Below, piece after piece: positions 7,605-15,470 of a stretch of DNA of 31,733 bases; position 1 is the stretch's first letter; each line of letters begins with the position of its first letter. The translations under genes and the position numbers were made by a program. The stretch spans positions 1-31,733 of the forward strand of contig CBFICO010000017.1 in the NCBI GenBank assembly GCA_965661115.1, given 5' to 3'. The stretch is from UBA6770 sp965661115. Its GTDB lineage: Bacteria > Bacteroidota > Bacteroidia > Flavobacteriales_G > Salibacteraceae. The notes below the pieces were generated by a model, which did no database searches, was not told the DNA's origin, and worked only from the letters and a program-made list of their open reading frames with translations.

Positions 7605-8990
7605 CTAAAAGCTTGCCTGTAACTGAATTTGAGCCATTCCTCGGTAATGAGAAACAACCGCTTTGAAGTTTTGATCGCGCACAAAAATTGGACGATTTTG
7701 ATAATTGATGGAAAGCTTAGTGATGTGATCGCCAGTAATAAACCAATTTAAACCACCTTCAGTCATTATCATAGCTTCATCCAACGCCTGAAAATCGGAA
7801 TATTGACAAGCAACAAATGGCTGGAGTTTTCCTTGTTTCGAAATGATTTTATTGCCAAAGGCAAATCCAAACTGACTGTAAAAAGTATTTCCGGTTCCGC
7901 GAATGGGAAAACCATTTCCAGAACCATTCAAACTAGCTAACCCTCCTACTCCATTGGCAGGATTCATAACTGCACCATTCAGCAAAAAATTCTTTCCATA
8001 ATCTGAATATTGATACGCTCCGTACCACGTAAGAGAAGTTCCTTTTTCTGGATTTAACGGAATATTAAAAAACACGTCTCCTGCCAATAAAACTAGTGGT
8101 TTAAACAAGGTATCTCCGGTTACATTCAATTCCGATATTGCCGCTTCTTGAATCGTGTAACCAACGCCAATAGCGAGTAGTTTCTTTTTTTCTAGATAAG
8201 TTCCTACTCCAAATGGAGTGGTGTTATTCTCTTCTTCAAAAAACTGGTATTTTATGTATCCGTTTACTTGCGGCTTTGGAGGCAAATGACTAAAAGTAGC
8301 ATTTAAGAATGTCATTGGCGGTAAATTGCTAGGCGCAACTTGTATGGCAAATGGGAATGAAACACCAACTCGATAATCAATCTTTTTTATTTGCCCTTTT
8401 CCATATATGGTAAAGCGTCTAATGAATTGATCGTTGATTCCATTTGTTGCTTGTTGGTACAACGGAGCGTCGAGGGATAATATCTTGCCGGCGCTTGGTG
8501 CAGAATACCTAGATAACCCCGCCCATGAAGTGAGTCCAGCGCCAATGTTTAGTTTCTTTTTAGCCACTACTACTTCACCTAGAGCATCATGAAAAAAAGC
8601 ACCATCGTACTGTGTGGAGCGGAAAGTAAAATTATTCATTCCAAACTGAGTGCAGAAGAACAAATAATCGTTGATTTGACCAAACACCGAAAATCGTAAA
8701 CGACGAATTCCCATGTCGGTATACGCATCAAAAGGATTCCCGAACAGCTCACTACCTGGGTTCATATCGGTATAGCGCAGCCATTGTTGGGCAAGACCAG
8801 TAAACTTTATGTAATGAGTACCATCCTCATTTAATTTCATCTTTACTTGATGAGGCTCTTTTTTTATTGATTCAGCAAAAGCCCTAGCACCTCCTAATAA
8901 ACAGATAGTCAGAATAATGGCACGGAAAGTACACTTAGTTTTAATCCGTTGTATACTATTATTGTGGTGAGTGCTGAGCAAGTACTTCAT
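7605..8990 (-). CDS. Outer-membrane porin (OprP/phosphate-porin-like barrel)
   Basis: I chose the ATG at 8990, giving 461 residues. The open frame continues to 9071 inside ispH, but that extension lacks leader character. The N-terminus has a rather long basic region, then the hydrophobic stretch RAIILTICLLGGARAFA with an AFA cleavage site. The mature part has many short amphipathic strands with aromatic girdles (YIKFTGLAQQWLRY, RRLRFSVFGQINDYLFFCTQFG, YRVGVSFPFAIQ, LAIGVGYTIQ, SLTWYGAYQYSDY) and ends in QASF with a terminal Phe, typical of a 16-18-strand porin. The substrate cannot be told from sequence. The start overlaps the ispH stop by 32 bases, so the gene is probably cotranscribed with ispH, an unusual partner for a porin. 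Confidence 0.75.
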   Translation of the reverse strand: MKYLLSTHHNNSIQRIKTKCTFRAIILTICLLGGARAFAESIKKEPHQVKMKLNEDGTHYIKFTGLAQQWLRYTDMNPGSELFGNPFDAYTDMGIRRLRFSVFGQINDYLFFCTQFGMNNFTFRSTQYDGAFFHDALGEVVVAKKKLNIGAGLTSWAGLSRYSAPSAGKILSLDAPLYQQATNGINDQFIRRFTIYGKGQIKKIDYRVGVSFPFAIQVAPSNLPPMTFLNATFSHLPPKPQVNGYIKYQFFEEENNTTPFGVGTYLEKKKLLAIGVGYTIQEAAISELNVTGDTLFKPLVLLAGDVFFNIPLNPEKGTSLTWYGAYQYSDYGKNFLLNGAVMNPANGVGGLASLNGSGNGFPIRGTGNTFYSQFGFAFGNKIISKQGKLQPFVACQYSDFQALDEAMIMTEGGLNWFITGDHITKLSINYQNRPIFVRDQNFKAVVSHYRGMAQIQLQASF

Positions 8991-10185
8991 CTTTGGAGTT
9001 TGTGCCGTCGAAGAAAGATAAAACTTTATCCAAAACCAAATCCAATGCAGCATCAGGGCAAGAAGCTCCACTCGTGAGAATGACTTTTACTTTCTCTTTT
9101 TTCGGGAACCAATTAGAAGTTGTGAGCTTTTTAGAGTTATGAAAATCAAAGTGATGAATCATTAACTCATTTTCGATTTCAGAAACACCAGAAATATAGT
9201 AGGTCGGAAATTTTCGTTCTAGCAGTTCCACAATGTGACTCGTATTAGAACTGTTGTATCCACCAACTACCATGGCAATATCCGCATCTTGCTCCAATAA
9301 ACCGTGCGTTGCTTCTTGATTGTCGTTGGTAGCATAACATAAAGTATCGCGCGTGTCCACAAAATGATTTTTAATCGCTTCTTCTCCGTATTTTTCTGTC
9401 ATAATCGATTTAAAATACTCCGCAATTTCATGCGTTTCGCTAGCCAACATTGTGGTTTGGTTTACTACGCCTACCTTATTGAATGCCTTTTCTGGGTTAA
9501 AATCCTTGGAATGTTTTCCTGCAAATTCTGCATAAAACTCTTCGGATGGTTTATTTCCCAAAGCATACTCCGCAAGTTTTCTTGCTTCATTAATATCCTT
9601 AACCACCACAGAAGGAGCATTTTCTTTACTATGCGAAAAAGTTGCTCTCGTTTCTTCGTGACTGTGCTTTCCGTGAATAATAACTGTAGCTTCTTGTTTT
9701 CCGAGCTTTTCGCTCATGTTCCACACTTTTTTCACGAACGGACACGTAGTATCGTAATGCTCTATTTGGATACCAATTGACTTGAGCTTATCTTCAATTT
9801 CTACTGTTGTACCAAAAGCCGGAATAAGCACCACATCCTCTTCAGTTAATTCAGACCAGTCTATGAGTTGATTTCCTTTAGTATCCATAATAAACCGAAT
9901 ACCCCTATCCGTTAAATCTTTATTAACCAATGGATTGTGTATCATTTGACTTAGGAGAAAAACACGTTTATTGGGATGATTTTCAACCGTTTTAAAACTA
10001 ATTTCAATGGCATTTTCCACTCCGTAACAAAACCCAAAATGTCGCGCTATGAAAAAATCTACTGGACCAAAATCAAGAGTTGCTGGGGTAAAATCTTTTT
10101 TTCTTGGGTCAACATTTTTTCTAGCCTCCTTTATTTTACCAATAAAAGAACTTTTATAATGAACGGGGATATCAAATTTTTTCAT
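8959..10185 (-). CDS. ispH: 4-hydroxy-3-methylbut-2-enyl diphosphate reductase (IspH/LytB)
   Basis: IspH is the last enzyme of the MEP isoprenoid pathway. It reduces HMBPP to IPP and DMAPP with a [4Fe-4S] cluster. The three cluster cysteines are present: Cys53 (HFGFCYGV), Cys148 (DTTCPFVK) and Cys283 (TLCYATNDNQ). The substrate-binding histidines of HNPLV and HGKHSHEET are also present. The length of 408 residues is that of the long form seen in Bacteroidota, with about 40 extra N-terminal residues and an internal insertion relative to the E. coli enzyme of roughly 316. The gene idi at the right end of the window encodes the isomerase for the two products. The start is ATG at 10185, 7 bases after a perfect -7 promoter element. 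Confidence 0.95.
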   Translation of the reverse strand: MKKFDIPVHYKSSFIGKIKEARKNVDPRKKDFTPATLDFGPVDFFIARHFGFCYGVENAIEISFKTVENHPNKRVFLLSQMIHNPLVNKDLTDRGIRFIMDTKGNQLIDWSELTEEDVVLIPAFGTTVEIEDKLKSIGIQIEHYDTTCPFVKKVWNMSEKLGKQEATVIIHGKHSHEETRATFSHSKENAPSVVVKDINEARKLAEYALGNKPSEEFYAEFAGKHSKDFNPEKAFNKVGVVNQTTMLASETHEIAEYFKSIMTEKYGEEAIKNHFVDTRDTLCYATNDNQEATHGLLEQDADIAMVVGGYNSSNTSHIVELLERKFPTYYISGVSEIENELMIHHFDFHNSKKLTTSNWFPKKEKVKVILTSGASCPDAALDLVLDKVLSFFDGTNSKDEVLAQHSPQ

Positions 10186-10192
10186 GGAAACG

Positions 10193-10200
10193 CAAATGTA
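10193..10200 (-). promoter_or_regulatory. -7 promoter element of ispH
   Basis: On the - strand this reads TACATTTG, an exact TAnnTTTG match. It ends 7 bases before the ispH ATG, so the mRNA leader would be only a few bases long or absent. Confidence 0.5.
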
Positions 10201-10296
10201 TAGTTAAGCTGTCAAAACGACGATTCAACTCGAAAAGGGTTGTACAGAAAGTTTCCAAAAAGCACAGAATAGCTAATTCCAAAACAAGTTTATGGT

Positions 10297-10304
10297 TACT
10301 TTTG
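10297..10304 (+). promoter_or_regulatory. -7 promoter element of tRNA-Leu
   Basis: TACTTTTG matches TAnnTTTG exactly and ends 6 bases before the mature 5' end of the tRNA, so transcription would start at or almost at nucleotide 1 of the tRNA. A clear -33 box is not visible. Confidence 0.55.
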
Positions 10305-10310
10305 CCGCTC

Positions 10311-10395
10311 GCCCAGGTGGTGGAATTGGTAGACACGCCAGCTTGAGGGGCTGGTGCTCGTATAGGGCGTGCTGGTTCGAGTCCAGTCCTGGGCA
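10311..10395 (+). tRNA. tRNA-Leu, anticodon GAG
   Basis: The acceptor arms GCCCAGG and CCTGGGC pair perfectly, with A as discriminator base. The D-arm contains TGGTAGAC. The anticodon stem CCAGC/GCTGG encloses the loop TTGAGGG, giving GAG, which reads CUC and CUU leucine codons. A long variable arm of about 16 bases marks a class II tRNA. The T-loop reads TTCGAGT. The 3' CCA is not encoded and must be added enzymatically. The length is 85 bases. Confidence 0.95.
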
Positions 10396-10403
10396 CTTTA
10401 ATT

Positions 10404-10429
10404 AAAACCGCTTATTGCGGTTTTTTTTT
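10404..10429 (+). terminator. Intrinsic terminator after tRNA-Leu
   Basis: AAAACCGC and GCGGTTTT form an 8-bp stem with a TTATT loop, and the T-run continues for five more bases. It lies directly between the tRNA and the CoA-transferase gene, whose start is less than 10 bases beyond the T-run. Confidence 0.85.
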
Positions 10430-10437
10430 GCTTGATT

Positions 10438-11481
10438 TTGAAAATACAAGAACTAAGAATTTTAGAGTTAGCCAGTGTTTTAGCTGGACCTAGTGTTGGT
10501 ACCTTTTTCGCCGAATTGGGTGCAACAGTCATTAAAATTGAAAATCCAAATGGTGGGGACATTACCCGTAACTGGAGATTACCCAATGAATCGCCACACA
10601 ACTCAATTAGTGCCTATTACGCAGCAGCAAATACTGCAAAGCAGATACTATCGCTTAATTACACTATTGAGGAAGATAGAAAAACTCTTGAAAAAGAAAT
10701 TCAATCTGCCGATATTGTTATTGTCAATTTCAAACCAGGAGATGCCGAAAAATTCAACCTAACTTTTGAAGAATGTAAAGAGCTAAACTCTGCACTTATT
10801 TATGCTGAAATTACTGGGTATGGACCAGAAAGTACTCGAAATGCTTTTGATATGGTTTTGCAAGCTGAAACTGGTTATTTATCTATGAACGGTAGTAAAA
10901 GTCAACCCGCAAAATTACCCGTTGCATTCATAGATTTATTTGCGGCTCATCAGCTAAAAGAAGGTATTCTGGTTGCTTTACTCCAGGGAAATAAAGGCTG
11001 TAAAGTTTCTGTTTCCTTGTACGATGCTGCCCTTGCATCCTTAGCAAATCAAGCTACCAATCAACTCATGAATGACTTTACACCAAAAAGACTTGGAATA
11101 CTGCACCCAAACATAGCCCCGTACGGAGAGATGTTGACTTTTTCTGATGACGTATCCATCGTTTTAGCTATCGGAAATAACAAACAGTTTAATGGCTTAT
11201 TGAATATTTTGAGTTTGGATCAAAAAGAGCAATTCAAAACAAATCTAAAGCGCGTAAAATACCGAGTTGAATTACAAGAATACTTAAACGGTGCAGCTAA
11301 AGGTTTTTCTGGCAACGAGTTCTACGAATCTTGTATGAATGCAAAAGTTCCAGTAGGTAAAATAAACAACCTTAAAGAGGTATTTGAAGAGGCAAAAGCT
11401 CAAAATTTGGTAATAGAAGAAACCATTGAAGGGCAACTATTAAAAAAGGTAAGAACTACCGTTTTTACTATTTCTTCTTAA
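10438..11481 (+). CDS. CaiB/BaiF family CoA-transferase
   Basis: This is a class III CoA-transferase, which moves CoA between carboxylic acids. The N-terminus has the family pattern ILELASVLAGPSVGTFFAELGATVIKIENP, followed by GGDITRNW and the CoA-binding part FKPGDAEKF, ITGYG and FDMVLQAETGYLSMNG. The likely catalytic Asp166 lies in AFIDLFAAHQLKEG. At 347 residues it is shorter than the usual 380-400, with the C-terminal part compact. I prefer the TTG at 438 (MKIQELRILELAS); the TTG at 432 adds two residues. No acyl-CoA or catabolic genes are adjacent, so the substrate is unknown. Its 3' end overlaps the opposite membrane-protein gene by 14 bases. Confidence 0.82.
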   Translation: MKIQELRILELASVLAGPSVGTFFAELGATVIKIENPNGGDITRNWRLPNESPHNSISAYYAAANTAKQILSLNYTIEEDRKTLEKEIQSADIVIVNFKPGDAEKFNLTFEECKELNSALIYAEITGYGPESTRNAFDMVLQAETGYLSMNGSKSQPAKLPVAFIDLFAAHQLKEGILVALLQGNKGCKVSVSLYDAALASLANQATNQLMNDFTPKRLGILHPNIAPYGEMLTFSDDVSIVLAIGNNKQFNGLLNILSLDQKEQFKTNLKRVKYRVELQEYLNGAAKGFSGNEFYESCMNAKVPVGKINNLKEVFEEAKAQNLVIEETIEGQLLKKVRTTVFTISS

Positions 11482-12022
11482 AGTACTTTCTTAAAACACC
11501 GATTAATTTAGCTGCTTCACGTTCGTCTAATTGTCGTCCGAAAGCAACTTTTTGTCCTAAATGTTTAAACCCAATAGTTTCGCCCCCTACCATCCAAAAA
11601 GAACTAAAGTAAACACTTCCAAAACTTTTAGAGTCGGCGTTAATCCAACCAAATTCTTTTATGTTCTCGGTAAAGTACTTGGTTTGCTTTCCTCTACCCA
11701 TTACATCATTTTTAATGAACAATTCACCTTGACTCAATTGAATTGATTCAAACCCAAACTTCCTCCACAAATAAGCTTGAACTGCTTTGTACTCGAAAAA
11801 AGCCCAAAAAGCAAGATAAACAGTTAAAAACAACATCTGTTCTCTAGGCCAATCGCCAAATAAATACTGAACAATAAACACCCCACACAAGGACCAAGCT
11901 ACAACCCAAACAAAAAGTAGAGTCTCTTGCCACTTTGGAATTTTACCGCTAATCTTAACATCAACGTTTCCAGCGTCAATGGTGTAAGATATTCTATCTC
12001 CGATTTTTTGCTCTCCCTTCAT
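11468..12022 (-). CDS. Small membrane protein with PH-like C-terminal domain, hypothetical
   Basis: The protein has 184 residues. Two membrane helices lie at about residues 33-55 (TLLFVWVVAWSLCGVFIVQYLF) and 63-83 (MLFLTVYLAFWAFFEYKAVQAYLW). They are followed by a mixed beta-strand region (FGFESIQLSQGELFIKNDVM, KQTKYFTENIKEFGWI, GSVYFSSFWMVGGETIGFKH, KVAFGRQL) and a final helix ending in lysines. This layout, a helix pair plus a cytosolic PH-like domain, is common in Bacteroidota proteins of unknown function. I recognise no catalytic motif. The ATG is at 12022. Confidence 0.6.
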   Translation of the reverse strand: MKGEQKIGDRISYTIDAGNVDVKISGKIPKWQETLLFVWVVAWSLCGVFIVQYLFGDWPREQMLFLTVYLAFWAFFEYKAVQAYLWRKFGFESIQLSQGELFIKNDVMGRGKQTKYFTENIKEFGWINADSKSFGSVYFSSFWMVGGETIGFKHLGQKVAFGRQLDEREAAKLIGVLRKYFKKK

Positions 12023-12084
12023 TAAAACGATTTGGATTTGAACTGCAAATTAAAGACTCCTTTTTAATTCGTATTAGTAAAATG

Positions 12085-12117
12085 TTGCCCAAAAATTTCG
12101 GCAGCCCATTATTTTTG
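12085..12117 (+). promoter_or_regulatory. Promoter of the 12155 gene
   Basis: A TTG at 12085-12087 (-33 type), then 22 bases, then TATTTTTG (12110-12117), an exact TAnnTTTG -7 box. This leaves a leader of about 30 bases before the ATG at 12155. Confidence 0.6.
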
Positions 12118-12154
12118 TGAACTTTGGCTCAATTTTAGTAAAGTGGCTTTGTCT

Positions 12155-12913
12155 ATGAAAAACATTATTACACTATTCTTTTTAACTGTCGCAATAGCAT
12201 TAAACTGTAAGGGTCAAGTTATTGACGGAATACAAGACAAGTTGTTCGATCAATTTCTTTTAGGTAAATATGGAGATTGCTATGCAAAGGCAATTAAAAT
12301 GACCGAAAGTGAGAAGTACAAAAGCGATCCAGAGCCGTATTTGTACGTGAGCATGTGTTTGGTGAAACTGGTAGAAGACCCAGCTGAATTGGAGTTTAGA
12401 TCCGCCAATTTAAAAGATGCCTTTAAGTATGCTGAGAAATCAAAAAAGTACCATGCTAAGTGCCTTAAGAAAGATATAGCTACTTTCCCAATGGAAGAAA
12501 ATTTAGAGTTTTTTGATGAACTAGCTATGTTAGGCGTTGAAGAATCTAAGTATTACTTCTACGAAGATAAATTCAGCAAATCGGCCTCTTGGTTTAAAAA
12601 GACTGCTAAAATTGCTCCAGAAGATGACAACCTACAATTCGCTATGGCTGCCAGTATGTTGCTTTCTCGTAATATGGAAGGCCAAAAAATAATGGATGAA
12701 GTACTGCCACGAATGAAAGAAAAATACTCTAATGGCGACCAAGAACCAAGTCAAGTTACCAGAGATGCTTTAGTTGTTGGATTTCTGGCTTACAGTAAAT
12801 ATTTGGTAGATAATGGTGAAACGTCGAAAGCAAAAGAAATCATCAACTTTGGCCACGAGTTAATGCCTGACAACAGAAAAATTACCGCTAAGTGGGAAGA
12901 AATTACCCAATAG
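12155..12913 (+). CDS. Secreted alpha-helical repeat (TPR-like) protein, hypothetical
   Basis: I chose the ATG at 12155, which starts a signal peptide (MKNIITLFFLTVAIALN, then CKGQ). An in-frame GTG at 12143 would add four residues. The mature part of about 230 residues is entirely helical, with paired-helix units such as LGKYGDCYAKAIKMTESEKY, YAEKSKKYHAKCLKKD, KFSKSASWFKKTAKIAPEDDN and ETSKAKEIINFGHELMPDNRK. These resemble TPR repeats although the consensus is loose. It is probably periplasmic and may act in protein interaction. The gene precedes trmD by 10 bases and may share its transcript. A distinct function cannot be assigned. Confidence 0.65.
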   Translation: MKNIITLFFLTVAIALNCKGQVIDGIQDKLFDQFLLGKYGDCYAKAIKMTESEKYKSDPEPYLYVSMCLVKLVEDPAELEFRSANLKDAFKYAEKSKKYHAKCLKKDIATFPMEENLEFFDELAMLGVEESKYYFYEDKFSKSASWFKKTAKIAPEDDNLQFAMAASMLLSRNMEGQKIMDEVLPRMKEKYSNGDQEPSQVTRDALVVGFLAYSKYLVDNGETSKAKEIINFGHELMPDNRKITAKWEEITQ

Positions 12914-12923
12914 TAAATGTATA

Positions 12924-13604
12924 ATGCTTATTGACGTTATCACTGCAGTTCCAGAACTGCTCGCCAGTCCAATTAACACCTCCATTCTAAAACGCGCCCA
13001 AGACAAAGGGCTGGTTGATATTAACGTGCACGATTTGCGCGATTTTGGCAAAGGAAATTACCGTCAGATTGATGATTATCAATACGGCGGCGGTGCCGGA
13101 ATGGTACTTATGCCAGAACCACTTGGCCAACAAATTGAATTGCTCTGTGAGCAAGTAGCATACGATGAAATCATTTTTATGACTCCAGACGGAGAAACTT
13201 TGCAACAAGAGCATGCTAACCAGTGGAGTTTAAAACAAAACTTCCTCTTCATTTGCGGACATTACAAAGGAATTGACGAAAGAATTCGAGAGAAATACGT
13301 AACCAAAGAGATTTCTATTGGAGATTTTGTGCTTACCGGAGGTGAACTCCCAGCATGCATTGTTATTGACTCAATTGTACGATTAATACCCGGCGTTTTA
13401 AACGATGAAACCTCTGCGCTAAGCGATTCTTTTCAAGATGGCTTGCTTTCCCCGCCAGTTTATACACGGCCTCAAAATTGGCGTGGTATGGAGGTGCCAG
13501 AAGTGCTTACCTCTGGCAATTTTCAAAAGATAGATCAGTGGCGATCAAAGCAAGCGCAGCAGCGTACTCAAGAGCGCCGACCTGACCTTCTAAAAAAGAA
13601 ATAA
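12924..13604 (+). CDS. trmD: tRNA (guanine(37)-N1)-methyltransferase TrmD
   Basis: TrmD methylates G37 of tRNAs that read codons starting with C (and tRNA-Pro), preventing frameshifting. The protein has 226 residues, near the family norm of about 230-250. Trefoil-knot SPOUT motifs are clear: DDYQYGGGAGMVLMPEP, FICGHYKGIDERI, EISIGDFVLTGGELPACIVIDSI and RLIPGVL. The C-terminal domain has the conserved YTRPQNWRGMEVPEVLTSGNF. The start is ATG at 12924. It is followed closely by rplS, the same pairing as in the conserved rpsP-rimM-trmD-rplS cluster, of which rpsP and rimM are absent here. Confidence 0.96.
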   Translation: MLIDVITAVPELLASPINTSILKRAQDKGLVDINVHDLRDFGKGNYRQIDDYQYGGGAGMVLMPEPLGQQIELLCEQVAYDEIIFMTPDGETLQQEHANQWSLKQNFLFICGHYKGIDERIREKYVTKEISIGDFVLTGGELPACIVIDSIVRLIPGVLNDETSALSDSFQDGLLSPPVYTRPQNWRGMEVPEVLTSGNFQKIDQWRSKQAQQRTQERRPDLLKKK

Positions 13605-13645
13605 TTTTCTTAAAAATAATGTACGTTTAATCGTGTTGAAATATT

Positions 13646-13653
13646 TACATTTG
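13646..13653 (+). promoter_or_regulatory. -7 promoter element of rplS
   Basis: TACATTTG is an exact TAnnTTTG match, 33 bases upstream of the rplS ATG. A TTTAAT stretch about 17 bases further upstream is the best -33 candidate. It suggests that rplS has its own promoter in addition to any readthrough from trmD. Confidence 0.6.
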
Positions 13654-13686
13654 CACACTCAAAAATTACCGTAACACATTTTCGCA

Positions 13687-14037
13687 ATGGATCAGATTAT
13701 AAAAGAGATAGAAGGACTAAACACCTTGAACAGAGAAGACAAAGCTTTTAAAGCAGGTGATACCATTACTATCGATTATAAAATAAAGGAAGGAAACAAA
13801 GAACGTATTCAGCAGTTTAGAGGCGTTGTAATCCAAAAGAAAGGATCTAAAATCAACGGAACTTTTACCATGAGAAAGGTATCTAACGGTATTGGAGTTG
13901 AAAGAATCTTTCCAATTTCATCACCTTTCATTGAAAAAATTGAAGTGAATAAAGTTGGTGTTGTTAGAAGAGCTAGAATTTACTACTTAAGAGACCTTAA
14001 AGGTAAAGCAGCACGTATCAAAGAAAAAAGAGGCTAG
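13687..14037 (+). CDS. rplS: 50S ribosomal protein L19
   Basis: L19 sits at the interface of the two ribosomal subunits. The 116-residue length and the motifs are typical of the family: FKAGDTITIDYKIKEGNKERIQQFRGVVI, the G-x-x-x-T-F-T-x-R-K-x-x-x-G-x-G-V-E-R pattern (NGTFTMRKVSNGIGVERIFP), SPFIEKIEV and RRARIYYLRDLKGKAARIKEK. The start is ATG at 13687. An intrinsic terminator follows 21 bases after the stop. Confidence 0.97.
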   Translation: MDQIIKEIEGLNTLNREDKAFKAGDTITIDYKIKEGNKERIQQFRGVVIQKKGSKINGTFTMRKVSNGIGVERIFPISSPFIEKIEVNKVGVVRRARIYYLRDLKGKAARIKEKRG

Positions 14038-14058
14038 TATTAAGCTAAACAATATAGG

Positions 14059-14088
14059 AGCCCAACCGTTATTCGGTTGGGCTTTTTT
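14059..14088 (+). terminator. Intrinsic terminator after rplS
   Basis: AGCCCAACCG and CGGTTGGGCT form a perfect 10-bp stem with loop TTATT, followed by a run of six T (14083-14088). The loop is the same five bases as in the tRNA-Leu terminator. Confidence 0.93.
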
Positions 14089-14110
14089 ATGCCATAAACC
14101 ACAATAAACA

Positions 14111-14623
14111 ATGGAGAAAATTGGACTTTTTTACGGATCGGATACTGGTTGTACGGAGGCTGTTGCACGTTTAATAAGAGACCTTATTGGTATTGATAAA
14201 GTAGATGTGTATGACGTTTATGACATCAAAGGTGATGAACCAAACAAATACAGTAAACTAATTCTTGGACTATCTACTTGGCACGATGGTCAGCTGCAAA
14301 GCTCATGGGATGATTACTATTCAAAATTTAGTAACCTTGATTTTTCAGGTAAAACTGTAGCTCTTTTTGGTTTAGGAGATCAGTATGGTTACAGCACATA
14401 CTTCTGTGACGGCGTTGGAGTAATTGGCAAACTAGCCGAAGAAAACGGCGCCACAATCATCGGTCATTGGTCAACCGAAGGCTATGAGCACGATGAATCA
14501 AAAGCACAAATTGACGACGAAACTTTTATCGGTTTATGTTTAGACGATGATAATCAAGACGAACTTACCGACGAACGAGTGCACGCTTGGGTAAAGCAAA
14601 TTCAAGAAGAGTTTGGGTTATAA
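14111..14623 (+). CDS. fldA: Flavodoxin
   Basis: This is an FMN electron carrier of 170 residues, the length of long-chain flavodoxins. The phosphate-binding loop is GSDTGCTEAVA (about residues 9-19), the first isoalloxazine-stacking aromatic is in STWHDGQLQSSW (Trp at about 57), and the second is in GLGDQYGYSTYFCDGVG (Tyr94 region). It could serve the reductive steps of IspH in this organism, which is an inference from known flavodoxin-IspH coupling in E. coli. The start is ATG at 14111, and the gene ends 3 bases before the rhomboid gene on the other strand. Confidence 0.94.
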   Translation: MEKIGLFYGSDTGCTEAVARLIRDLIGIDKVDVYDVYDIKGDEPNKYSKLILGLSTWHDGQLQSSWDDYYSKFSNLDFSGKTVALFGLGDQYGYSTYFCDGVGVIGKLAEENGATIIGHWSTEGYEHDESKAQIDDETFIGLCLDDDNQDELTDERVHAWVKQIQEEFGL

Positions 14624-14626
14624 CTC

Positions 14627-15337
14627 TTAATCTTCTTCTTTTTGTTTAAAGTTGTATTGTATGATGGTTTGAGGTGGGTATACTTTATGATTAGGATCCC
14701 AGTATCGCTCACCAAACCGCTCTTCCAAACGAGCAATATCCTCTTCTTCATTGTTCAACTCCCAAGAGTATTTTTTACGTCTAAAAACTTCAACCCCTTT
14801 GTAATAAAATCCGAGCATAGTACCCGATATACCACCTAACAAATGCGACTCCCAACTGATTTTCCAATCAAACGGAAATACGCCCCAAATAAGCGAACCG
14901 TATAAGAATACAATGGTCAAAGACACCGCCATGTGTCTGTACGATTTGCGCAAAAAACCGCTCCAAAACAGAAACGCAGCAAGCATATAAATTAACCCGC
15001 TAGCGCCAATATGATACGAAGGTCTTGCCGCAACCCAAACCCAAAACCCTGTTATGAGCCAACCATAGCCCATCACTTTGTAAAATAAAGGGCGATAGAA
15101 AAAATAAACCATAGCTATCAGTAAAAACATAGGTAAGCTATTGCTAATCAAATGATTTAAATCGCCATGAACAAAAGGAGCGGTAAGGATGCCTATTAGT
15201 CCAAAAAACTCGCGCGGATATAACCCTAGAAAACCGAAACTAGTTTCAAGTTGGGCTTCAACAAAATAAACGAACCACATCAGCATTACGAACAACGCCG
15301 AGTAGTTAAATACGCTTGTTAGATTTTTTGTAATCAT
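14627..15337 (-). CDS. Rhomboid-family intramembrane serine protease
   Basis: The protein has 236 residues with about six membrane helices. The catalytic serine is Ser113 in the GASGLIY motif, and the catalytic histidine is His165 (WESHLLGG) in a later helix. The N-terminal HGDLNHLISNSLPM block supplies the conserved His and Asn (Asn66) that form the oxyanion site. Rhomboids cut single-pass membrane proteins within or near their membrane helix. A cytosolic C-terminal tail of about 50 charged residues (NNEEEDIARLEERFGERYWDP and after) goes beyond the minimal fold. The substrate is unknown. It has its own upstream -7 element at 15393. Confidence 0.9.
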   Translation of the reverse strand: MITKNLTSVFNYSALFVMLMWFVYFVEAQLETSFGFLGLYPREFFGLIGILTAPFVHGDLNHLISNSLPMFLLIAMVYFFYRPLFYKVMGYGWLITGFWVWVAARPSYHIGASGLIYMLAAFLFWSGFLRKSYRHMAVSLTIVFLYGSLIWGVFPFDWKISWESHLLGGISGTMLGFYYKGVEVFRRKKYSWELNNEEEDIARLEERFGERYWDPNHKVYPPQTIIQYNFKQKEED

Positions 15338-15392
15338 TGAGCTTGCAATATCAAATCTATATCCATTGCTTTTTTAATGCCTTATTGTCAGT

Positions 15393-15400
15393 CAAAGGTA
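15393..15400 (-). promoter_or_regulatory. -7 promoter element of the rhomboid gene
   Basis: On the - strand this reads TACCTTTG, an exact TAnnTTTG match, 55 bases upstream of the rhomboid ATG. The same octamer occurs upstream of aroQ (27226). No clear TTG -33 box is seen. Confidence 0.5.
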
Positions 15401-15470
15401 ACAGCTAGGTGTTTAAAAAACGACACCGTTAAGACAATTGAGGCCATCAACTACAAGTAAGTTCGTAATC

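Noticed and set aside
9364..9780. A 138-codon open frame on the + strand
   Set aside because: It lies wholly antisense to ispH, whose motifs are clear. Its product is Phe/Ser/Cys-rich with no recognisable family.
10172..10396. Open frame on the - strand across the tRNA-Leu gene
   Set aside because: It is antisense to a clear tRNA and to the ispH upstream region. Its product (Met-Pro-Arg-Thr-Gly-Leu-Glu and on) is the common spurious translation of tRNA complements.
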